DNA of 64,000 nucleotides from Amoebophrya sp. A120 (Eukaryota; Sar; Dinophyceae; Syndiniales; Amoebophryaceae): positions 2,346,089-2,410,088 of the forward strand of contig CAJINV010000001.1 in NCBI GenBank assembly GCA_905178155.1, given 5' to 3'. Of this stretch, positions 56,101 through 64,000 are shown piece after piece. The notes under the pieces are model-generated. The model had not been told where the DNA came from. It saw only the letters and a program-made list of their open reading frames with translations, and did not search any database. A program made the translations under genes and the position numbers. How positions within the stretch are numbered: position 1 is the stretch's first letter; each line of letters opens with the position of its first letter.

Positions 56101-59100
56101 ACAGAAACATGATGACGTCGAAGTTCCGATAGATCAAACTGGTACACACCCCGAGGAGGAAATGCAGGAGGAGTAACCCTGGCGCGACCATAACCAGAGG
56201 GTCGACCAAGATTGCCCGATAGCTGGCGTGTCGGCTGCTGTTGACCATGGCGAGCATGACCAGAGGAACGACCGACACGGCGTACCGGAGGAACCGTTTG
56301 TTCCGCCGCACGTGGTCCCAACAAAATTTCGCCTCCAGCCCGTCTTCCTGGAAGGCGAGGGTGGCAAAATGCATCGGCATCCTATGTAAAAACGTCCTTA
56401 CCCTAATGCAACTCTGCATGCTGAAAATATTTCTCACGCGGAGCCGCATAAGAAGCATTCTCTAGACGTGTTTCGGAATTTGTCATGCTCCAATCTGCAT
56501 GATATGCGAGGTCTGTGATGCTGCTGAGCTTGCTAAACAGGATGACATTACGAGGAGAAACTTGTCATCCGCAACAACCAAAGCTTGTTGATTTGTCTAG
56601 CATGATTTCCCATCTTGACTATGGGGTGGGGACGGTTTTACACAGCATAATCGGCACCCCGTACTTCCTCCACAACGTGGCGGCCTATCAAATGTAAAAA
56701 TGTCTGGGTCTAAAAACTTGTGATGCCGGGTGGCGTATCATGAGGAGGCCACAAGTGCTGGCTCAGCATGACAAGTTTCTGAGCTTCTTGGTGTTGCCTA
56801 TTCTGCATGACGGACTGCGTTTCTGCATGACAGAAAAATGGGGCTCTTGGGTAATGTGCATGACAAATTTAAGAGTCATGTGAGACAAGCATGACAAACT
56901 TGCGTTCTTCCAGACCCAGACATTTTTGCACTTGATACGGCCTGCTCGTCCGCGACTCGCTGCATCTCGATGCGCGCCTCCCGCTCGATGCGCTTCATAT
57001 CCTGCTTCTTCCGAATCTCTTCCGCCTTTTTCTCCGGATCACTTTCCTTCCCGGACCAACATCTTAGCAGCGCAGTACACGGGTTCCACAGGACCCAAAG
57101 TAGGTTGGCGCAACACTTCTTCAACTTTCCGCAACAGGTCGTTTTGCTGGGAGCAGTCTCTGCATCTATCTTACTGCCCGCCCCCTCTTGCTGGGCTGCT
57201 GGCGCTTCGTCTTTCTTTCCGTTTTTGATATCTCCTGGGTTTTTTTTGTCCGCCTCCTCATCACCGGAACTACACGCAGAGCCCCGCTGACTCGCGCTGT
57301 CATCCGGAGTAATTCGTTCGCGGTTCACGAACTCCTGAAAGGAAACGCTGTTACGCAAATTCTGTGCATTCTTGTTGTTCGCGTTCATAGCTGTTCGGAA
57401 GCCCCCTGAAGATGAATTCGGGTGCGCCGGGAGGTGCTCCTGCGTCGAATGATCATGCTGATCATCATCAACAACTCTGCCCATTTCGACCATCTCTATT
57501 GCCCCAAGACAACCCCCGTGATCGTCGTCGGCAACGCCGGAGTGCGAACTTATCAACTGCAAAAGTGTCTGGGTCTGGAAGAGTGCCAGAATTGTCATGC
57601 AGGTTTTCCATGGCCCATGAGGTCTGGTATGAAGGAGATAGCATGACAGATTCTGCGAGAGTTCTATCATGCCTATCCTGCATGAGAAACTGCCTCGCGA
57701 CTAGGTCAAAAGTGGACAGCTTTTGGTAATCATGCAACACAGATTTTTGCATGATTCAGATTTAGCATGACAAGTTGCTTTGTTCCAGACCCAGACATTT
57801 TTACATTTGATAGAACTAGACGTGCGGACAAAGTCTGGCGGAAGAGGATCCTCGTCCCCGTCAGACGAGTTTTCCTCAGATGCTTCTATGGCTGAAAGCC
57901 TCGTATGAAGATCCTCACCCCGCGAGGAGGGATGCTGAAGTCGTGGGTGAACCTATCCTGTGCAAAAGTACCGTACTCGTATTGCAATCATGCAGTCTTT
58001 TTCTTATAGGTAAGCTCGCATTACAAATTTCATTTCTCATGCTGAGGAAATTTGTAATGCATTTATACGAATGCGATACTTTTGCAGTTCATAGAACCTC
58101 GATGGTCGCAACATCCAGCTCGATGGTCGTAACATCACCACCACCTGCACCAAAATCTTGCATTTCAATCGCCCCGGCGTTGACGTTTAATATTTCACTA
58201 TGTTGACGATGACGCGCCACCAGCTCAACATCTTTATTATCCGGAACAACGGTCGTCGTCGTACTAATATGTTGCGCACCAGGGTCAACCAGAATTTGGT
58301 CCAGCGTCAAGGCCGCGCCCGGCCGGGACGAGGATGCTGCGCCGTCGCCCGCCACTATCAGTTCCTGGTCATCCCAGCCCTCCTTAAGCCGCTCCTGTTC
58401 TTCCGTGCGATTGGATTGGGAGCTCACTAAACTGTAATTGCACGATCGCATCCGATCATGTGCAGCTGCTGCCCCAGGTAAAAATCCTGCTTGCTCTTCC
58501 ACGCCAAAAACCTCCGGCTTGCTGCGCGTGCGGGCCAAATTATACCTCGCCTGCATGTCCTCCGGGATGTCGGCGGTGCTTAAGCGTCGCAGCGCCTTCA
58601 GGCTTTTGCTGGTCGGCAGGTTGTACTTCGCGCGCCAAGCAGCCCCGGAAGAGAGTTCATCATGATCATGATCTTCTGGATCTACTCCAGGTTGATGATG
58701 TTCATCTTCAACTTGATCTGAGGTCTTTAATCTTTTTCTCTCCGGCAACTCTTTCACAGTGCTCTGCGCCGCCGAATCACGATTAACATCTTCCACCTCC
58801 CCGTCAGATGCGTTTATTTGGTCTTCTACTGGTTCCTTCACGCTGTGACCGGGCGCGGCGGGTGCGGGGACATCAAGCAGTTGCGGTGACAAGGAACTCG
58901 CACTGCTGCTCGACGACGCGGCCGACATTTCCACCATCTCTACCGCACCACCCGGACCATCACCACTTGTCGATGTCGCCCCGACTAATGGCGCCGCACT
59001 AGTGCTGCAAACCCCGCCGGCAGTAGGAGAACGCAGCTCCGTTGGAACAAGCACCACGTCCGGACTTGTTGCCGCCAACGGCGCGTTGTGTGTCGTGACT

Positions 59101-62100
59101 CTCCCCCTCGTCGGCCAGGACTCCCGCAGTTGTGAATTTTTGTCCTTTACGACCGAAGATGAACCTTGGTCGAGAACAACAACATTTTCAGTGGCTGGTG
59201 CAACAGCAGCAGCAGCAGTGTCCTCTTTCACGCCAGACGAGCTCGGCTTCCCGAGGGCGCCGCTCAACCGCGCGCTCGAATTGCTGACGTCCCTTCGCTA
59301 TCAAGTGCAAATATGTCTGGGTCTGGAAAGATGCAAGGTTTGTCATGCTCTGCTAGCATGATTCTCAGGTTTGTCATGCAGATCACCCAAAAGCGCCATT
59401 TTTCTGTCATGCAGAAGCCCAGTTTGTCATGCAGAATAGACAACACCACAGCATCTCCAAAACTTGTCATGCTTGGCAGCCAATTGACATTGAGGCGTGC
59501 CCCTCTTTGTCCAACCACCATCACAAGTTTCCAGATCCAGACCCGCACATATCTGCAATGCATATTCGTAAGTAACTTCCGTCCGTTTCCGCGGGGGACG
59601 CGAGACCACACGGGGAGAAAGGCGAAGACCGTGCCAGGTCGCTGATGTTCCGAACCACGTTGATGCCGTCGTCAAAAACCATTTCGAAGTCTCCATTGTT
59701 ACCCAACAACTCTCCCGTTTCGTCCAGCCGGGCCAGTCGCGCGCTGTCCTTGTTCCTCAGACTGGCGCCGAAACTGCTGCTCCGCAGCGTCGCACTCGCA
59801 CCTGCCGCTTGGTCCGGGAAGGTAAGTCGGGGGTCGGCGCGGGTCAGTGGTGGACGAGCCTTCGCTTTCGGCGAGGACGGGAGTTCTTCCTGCATTTTCT
59901 GTTGATGCTCCTGTGCAGCGTGCTTTTGGTTTTCTCTTTCTGTTTCTTGTCCGTCACGGTCCTTATCTTCGTAGTGGTCATCGAATAAATCTATGTCCGG
60001 AATCTTGATTGGCGGCGAACCGTCGGAGGAATCTGAGTCACCACGACCTGCTGCAGCCGTCTCTCCATCACGACCTGACGCAAGCAGAGACCCACCTCCC
60101 GGGAGGTTGATGTTGAGGCTCCTAGACACTCTTCTGCCACTACTTCTCGCGTTGTTGACGCTCAGTGGCGTTATCAGCGAGGTATCGTTGTCCACGCGCG
60201 CGTTGCAGATCTCCGTCATTTTCTGTATTTGCCGATTTGCAGTTCCTCGGCAGCTGTTTTCGTCTTGCGAAGAAACCCGACTTGCGAAAGAAGCAGAACG
60301 TGCTACGTGAAAAGGACTGGTACTGGACTGTTCCGACGGCAGGGCCAGGTTGTACACTGGAACCGGAATCACGTCACAGGTGTTCCGCCTGTTATCCACA
60401 GATGATTCTTGTTCGTCGTCCTCTTTTTCAACAACTTCTTCCTCCCCATCTGCCGAATCTCCTGAACCGGTGCGAATCAAACGATTTCGTCTAACAATCT
60501 CCCGCCGGCCACTATAATTTTCATTTCTCGTAGTTCCCATCACATTATTACCACCTGCTCGCGGCCCTGGCACGCTGTCGAGAAGTTGCAGTTGGTTCCC
60601 TCTACTTTGCTGGTCCTTTGCGGAGGTCGTTCCCGCACCCTGTAGTAGTTCTACGCGCTGCTGCTGACTCTGGCGGAGCCGCACCGCGGCCACCGACCGT
60701 TCCTCGCCGACTTGGGAGGGGCGGCAATTTTTCCCCTGATAGAAGAAATCCTTTTTGTAGTCGTAAAAATCCGTCACGTATCAAATGTAAAAATGTCTGG
60801 GTCTGGAAGAGTCATACTGTTTTTGCATGACACAGAAGGTCTGGCATGGAGGCTCTAGCATCACAGGTTTCGAGAAGCTTCCGCAATGCCGAACTCGCAT
60901 GAGAAATCCCCCATTTTGGTGACAGAAAGTCGGCAGCTTTTGCTACCTGTGCATGAGAGATTTTCATTTTTCTGTGTTCTAAAATGCGCATCACAAGTTC
61001 GGATCCTTCCAGACCCAGACATTTTCGCATTTCATATCACGTCTCGCCGCACCTTGAGTCGGCACTTATGAGAGTGCACAACTCCCCCTCCCCCTCATTT
61101 GTAATGCAAAATCCCCAATCCAAGCTGTGCCTCTTGGCACTGTTTGCATGACAAGTTCTTGTAGCGCAAATAGCACTACACTCCAGTGTCAATTTATCAT
61201 GCAAAATAACCAGCATTCTTGCTGATGCTTGTATTGCCGTTCATGCTATACAAATGAGGGGGAGGGGGAGTTGTGCACTGTCATAGCGCTTCATACACAC
61301 GCAGAAGCAGCACTTCCGTAGGTCGGTGCCCTCGCCCTCCGACACGGGGCTGTCGCCGTCATCGTCCATCAGGCCTTGCTCGGTCATGCTAAGCTTGTTC
61401 GATATGTCCAGCCGCCCGGTCGCCGTGTCTTGGGTCCACCGCACGTTGTCCAGATCCTGGTACAATTGCGGATCCGGGGTCGGTATCAAATGCAAATATG
61501 TCTGGGTCTGGAAGGATCCGAATTTGTGATGCGTGTTTCGGATCCTACAGTGATCTGTGATGCAGAACGTGCAAAAGGTGCCCACTTCTGGCCATGCTGA
61601 GCGGGCATTTCTCATGCAGAATACGCATCTATCACCAACGAGCTGCAGAACCTGTGATGCTAGGCCCTGCATTCCAGACGTGGGGGAGCTTGCAAAAACT
61701 GCATGACAAATCTCGGAATCTCCCAGACCCAGACATTTTTGCATTTGATAGCCGGCGGCGCCCCGCACCAGATGGCGGAGCACATGTTGTAGCAGAACCG
61801 CTTAAACGCCCTTTTGATCGGAATCATCCACTATCAACTGCAAATATAACTGGGTCTGCAACATTGGAAGATTTGTCATGCATACCTGACATAACCCATG
61901 ACGGCTGTGATGTATGCCCTAGCATCACAGATTTTCTGAGTGCTTCTCTTGATGCCTATCCTGCGTGAGAAATGCCCTCTCCACGTAGCAAAAACTGAAC
62001 TTCTATTGCTTGTCATGCAACACAGATTTTTTCAGAATCCAAAAGTAGCATCACAAGTTGTATCCTTCCAGACCCAGATATATGGTAAAGGTGTAGACCA

Positions 62101-63867
62101 GGGCCCCTGGGACCAGGGCCCCTGGGACCAGGGCCCCTGGGACCAGGGCCCCTAGGACCAGGGCCCCTAGGACCAGGGCCCCTAGGACCAGGGCCCCTAC
62201 GGACTGGGGCCCCTACGGACTGGGGCCCCAGTCGTGTCTCAGAATCTGGCGTCCCGGAATCTGGTGTGCCGGCGTCTGGATCTGGAAGAGTTGGGGCGTC
62301 CCTCTACGTACAAAAAAAGCACAGCTCGACTTATGAACTGCAAATATGTCTGGGGCTGGAAGGATGCAACTTCTGATGCGGCCTTTGGATTCTACCAAAA
62401 TCTGTATTGCGTGAGCAGCAAGAGGAGTTCAGTTTTTGCCACGCAGAGGGGGCATTTCTCATGCGGTGTAGGCATCAGGAAGCGCTCGCAAAGGGTGTGA
62501 TGCTGGGGCATGCATCACAGGCATCATGGATCATGCAAAATGAGCATGAGAAATCTCACAACCTTCCAGACCCAGACATTTTTACATTTGATACGACTTT
62601 CATGGTGACAATTTGAGATGTCTCTCGTTAGCACTTTGAGCTGCATCCCTGTCCACTCAAGCAGTGATTTTGCTGGGAAACATTTCGAATACAAACGGCG
62701 CCCGTCGCATTGTAAATAGATCTGGGTCTGCACAACTAAGAACTTGTGACGCGTGTCGAGGAATATAGAATAAAGCGAAAGAGATGCTCTGGGTAGTCAG
62801 CAGACTGCGTCACATATTACGTGTGGCCTGCCTTCTTCCACCTCCTGGCCCGATGCTAGGACTTACAAGACATGCGTACTTGGTGGCCCAGATACGCTGG
62901 CAGACAGCTCCGGTTCCGGCCGCGCCTCGCCGTGTACCAGATTCCGGGACGCCGTTCAGTCCGTAGGGGCCCCAGTCCGTAGGGGCCCTGGTCCTGGGGG
63001 CCCTGGTCCCAGGGGCCCTGGTCTGAGCAGGGGCCCTGGTCTACCCGGATACCCAGATATATTTGCAATGCATATCCACCGCGTGAGACAGCAGTCCAGG
63101 TCGAACCGGAACACGGGCACGTCCTGGTTCTGGTTCTATCAAATGCAAATATCGATCTGGGTCTGGAACAAGATTGCAGAACTTGTCATGCCGGTTTTAC
63201 GTGACCATGTTGGTCTAGCATGCAAGCCCTAGCATCACAGGTTTTGAGCAGGAGGTATCCCAATGCTTAATCCGCATGACAAATGCCCTGCTTCGGTGAC
63301 AACAAGTGGGCGACTTTTGCTGGCCAAGCATGATAGATTTTGGCATGATGTAGGGTTCGCATCACAAGTTTTAGGCCTTCCAGACCCAGACATATTTGCA
63401 TTTGATAGATTCGACCCCCGCTCCATTTGCCCGGACAGCCCGTCCATGAGCATCTGCAAGGACCGCTGCGCCTGGTCCTGGTAGTTCTTCGTTTCATAGT
63501 TGTAAATGTTCTTTTTCGGCTTCTTCTTTTTACTCTTGGACTCTTTGTCTTTGCCTTTGAAAGGCGCGGCTGCATTTTTCTTTATCGGATCAGCATCTAA
63601 GTTGTTGTCCTTCTCGTGCTTCGCTGCTGAGTCTTGCAGTTCTTGCTCCAATGCGGAAAAATTCTTTGTTCGCAACCAATCCGCTCCCTCTCCCTCCTCT
63701 TCCGTGCCGGAATCTTCAGGCTTCCCGCCACTTCCGGCAATCGCACCGCTCTTGCTGGACTCATGTTCGACGTCGTCGTTGTGTGACGTGTCTTCGGAAC
63801 GGGATCCGCGCCTCCTGCTCGACGTCCAGGGCCTCTTCACAAAACTTGTCAGATTCTTAAACCACAT
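53125..63867 (-). CDS. Large membrane adenylyl-cyclase-like protein with 12 introners
   Basis: Fourteen exons over 10.7 kb assemble in frame to about 2,165 aa. The first 1,300 residues are disordered, Ser/Asp/Glu-rich, with Cys clusters (RKCCFCVCMKRR, CCGKLKKCCANLL). Six hydrophobic segments lie at about 1,340-1,650. A signalling-helix region (NETLLDNIFPKRISKRI) leads to one class III cyclase domain: SIFFADVCSFTKVSS (about 1,803), EKIKTIGDCYMAATG (about 1,848) and YDLWGDAVHTANQMESSG (about 1,938). Lys before TIGD and Asp in YDLWG match adenylyl rather than guanylyl cyclases. Exon ends: 63408, 63136-63075, 61831-61751, 61483-61286, 61066-61037, 60778-59565, 59298-58094, 57953-57813, 57550-56938, 56685-56650, 56377-56051, 55819-55759, 55433-53883, 53703-53125. 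Only the last intron is an ordinary GT-AG one. Confidence 0.82.
55434..55758 (-). mobile_element. Family C introner in the cyclase gene
   Basis: 325 bp, TATTGCGATGAAAAATCC to GGATTTTCCACTTTGATA, flanked by TCCTC (55429-55433 and 55759-55763). Removal gives HWRPPEETRFLPLATN. Confidence 0.92.
55820..56050 (-). mobile_element. Family D introner in the cyclase gene
   Basis: 231 bp, TATGAGAATGCACAACTCCC to GCAGCACTCTCGTA, flanked by ACGGG (55815-55819 and 56051-56055). Removal joins ITVAR to PLVLVEF. Confidence 0.9.
56378..56649 (-). mobile_element. Introner of a rarer type in the cyclase gene
   Basis: 272 bp with inverted TGTAAAAACGTCC-like arms, flanked by ATCGG (56373-56377 and 56650-56654; the repeat may be 6 bp). 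Removal gives LWRKYGVPMHFATLAF. Its arms resemble those of the 1.16-kb PP2C insertion. Confidence 0.85.
56686..56937 (-). mobile_element. Family A introner in the cyclase gene
   Basis: 252 bp, TATCAAATGTAAAAATG to TTTTTGCACTTGATA, flanked by CGGCC (56681-56685 and 56938-56942). The gap between it and the next introner leaves an exon of about 31-36 nt. A frame-keeping GT-AG choice exists. Confidence 0.92.
57551..57812 (-). mobile_element. Family A introner in the cyclase gene
   Basis: 262 bp, TATCAACTGCAAAAGTG to TTTTTACATTTGATA, flanked by GAACT (57546-57550 and 57813-57817). Removal joins VRTSS to HSGVADDDHG. Confidence 0.92.
57954..58093 (-). mobile_element. Family B introner in the cyclase gene
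   Basis: 140 bp, TATCCTGTGCAAAAGTACCG to CTTTTGCAGTTCATA, flanked by GAACC (57949-57953 and 58094-58098). On the minus strand the GGTTC repeat allows a true GT-AG intron. Confidence 0.92.
59299..59564 (-). mobile_element. Family A introner in the cyclase gene
   Basis: 266 bp, TATCAAGTGCAAATATG to CATATCTGCAATGCATA, flanked by TTCGC (59294-59298) and TTCGT (59565-59569). Removal joins GSYLRR to DVSNSSARL. Confidence 0.9.
60779..61036 (-). mobile_element. Family A introner in the cyclase gene
   Basis: 258 bp, TATCAAATGTAAAAATG to CATTTTCGCATTTCATA, flanked by TCACG (60774-60778 and 61037-61041). Confidence 0.92.
61067..61285 (-). mobile_element. Family D introner in the cyclase gene
   Basis: 219 bp, TATGAGAGTGCACAACTCCC to GTTGTGCACTGTCATA, flanked by GCACT (61062-61066) and GCGCT (61286-61290). 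With the preceding introner it isolates an exon of about 25-30 nt. Confidence 0.9.
61484..61750 (-). mobile_element. Family A introner in the cyclase gene
   Basis: 267 bp, TATCAAATGCAAATATG to TTTTTGCATTTGATA, flanked by GTCGG (61479-61483) and GCCGG (61751-61755). Removal joins GAPPA to PDPQLYQDL. Confidence 0.91.
62095..62225. repeat. GGGCCCCTGGGACCA tandem repeat, inverted partner at 62962-63043
   Basis: About eight 15-bp units, with variants CCTGG, CCTAG and CCTACGGACT. The reverse complement of the same units lies 0.74 kb away, so a long imperfect hairpin can form in the pre-mRNA. Confidence 0.9.
62332..62593 (-). mobile_element. Family A introner nested inside another insertion
   Basis: 262 bp, TATGAACTGCAAATATG to TTTTTACATTTGATA, flanked by CGACT (62327-62331 and 62594-62598). 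It is inserted in non-coding DNA, within a cyclase intron. Confidence 0.92.
63137..63407 (-). mobile_element. Family A introner in the cyclase gene
   Basis: 271 bp, TATCAAATGCAAATATC to CATATTTGCATTTGATA, flanked by GGTTC (63132-63136) and GATTC (63408-63412). Removal joins MERGSN to QNQDVPVFRF. Confidence 0.91.
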
Positions 63868-64000
63868 AGTGACGTAAACTCCTTTGACCGGATATAATTC
63901 GACTGCAAAAAACTTAGTGTTAAAAGTACTTAGTTAACAACACAGCCAGTATACATGAAACGAAGAAACCTCCAAAACTTTTATTACTCACAGAAGCGAA
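63868..64000. other. Upstream of the cyclase start
   Basis: 133 bases before MWFKNLTSFVK. AT-rich; no promoter motif is recognised. Confidence 0.5.

Larger units (their letters stand above)
62084..63050. mobile_element. Insertion within the introner's right arm
   Basis: 967 bp between 12-bp copies of ACCCAGATATAT. Its ends share GTAGACCAGGGCCCCTG in inverted orientation and are made of GGGCCCCTGGGACCA-type tandem units. It contains a complete family A introner. No coding frame is recognised. Confidence 0.75.
61832..63074 (-). mobile_element. Interrupted family A introner (composite, 1,243 bp)
   Basis: Outer ends TATCAACTGCAAATATA and TATTTGCAATGCATA, flanked by TCCAC (61827-61831 and 63075-63079). 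The introner proper is 61832-62083 plus 63063-63074, about 264 bp, the usual family A length. A second insertion splits its right arm, with ACCCAGATATAT duplicated at both edges (62072-62083 and 63051-63062). Confidence 0.9.

Overview
The window looks like nuclear DNA of a dinoflagellate-lineage protist. It best fits Amoebophrya (Syndiniales), whose genomes are known to carry introner elements and many non-canonical introns; that assignment is inference. All sixteen supportable genes lie on the minus strand, the unidirectional arrangement typical of dinoflagellates. Most genes need introns removed, and the proteins are eukaryotic: eIF3g, Prp2/DHX16 helicase, mitochondrial HSP90 (TRAP1), PP2C, class III nucleotidyl cyclase, sirtuin and a RING ubiquitin ligase.

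The dominant feature is a set of about 26 short insertions, most starting TAT and ending ATA on either strand and flanked by a 5-bp direct repeat. Nearly all sit inside coding sequence. Removing the element plus one repeat copy restores the reading frame in every intact gene, and every assembled coding sequence except one then divides by three. Four recurring families are visible: A, about 260 bp with CTGGGTCTGG arms; B, about 150 bp with GCAAAAGT arms; C, about 320 bp with GGGGATTTTTC arms; and D, about 220 bp with GTGCACAACTCCCC arms. There are also larger or rarer types. At most about four of these introns can be spliced as GT-AG. Ordinary GT-AG introns occur alongside them. Two tandem duplications supply paired occupied and empty sites, and one element is itself interrupted by a second insertion that holds a third element.

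Layout from high to low coordinate (the direction of transcription): a 2,165-aa adenylyl-cyclase-like gene with 12 introners (63867-53125); a 149-aa hypothetical; TRAP1 (50887-47286); a GC-rich intergenic block (about 45540-46900); a sirtuin with a 450-aa N-terminal extension (44972-41338); a RING E3 joined to a UBE2Q-like E2 domain (40373-37937); intronless Prp2/DHX16 (37458-34306); a hypothetical between duplicated spacers; a GT25-like glycosyltransferase (32274-30349); a conserved multi-pass membrane protein (29731-28039); PP2C (27180-23419); a coiled-coil tail-anchored protein (22626-18533); a repeat-rich tract (18302-12542) holding a broken NTF2-like duplicate; the NTF2-like gene (12487-11294); an MgtE/SLC41 transporter (10234-9019); a STEEP1-like protein (8219-6092); eIF3g (4914-3525); and a methyltransferase-fold membrane protein (2742-526).

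The genes do not form a pathway. Several touch RNA processing and translation (DHX16, eIF3g) or signalling (cyclase, PP2C, sirtuin, ubiquitin ligase). What unites them is shared colonisation by introners. Splice sites are inferred from frame, flanking repeats and protein-family motifs, without transcript data.
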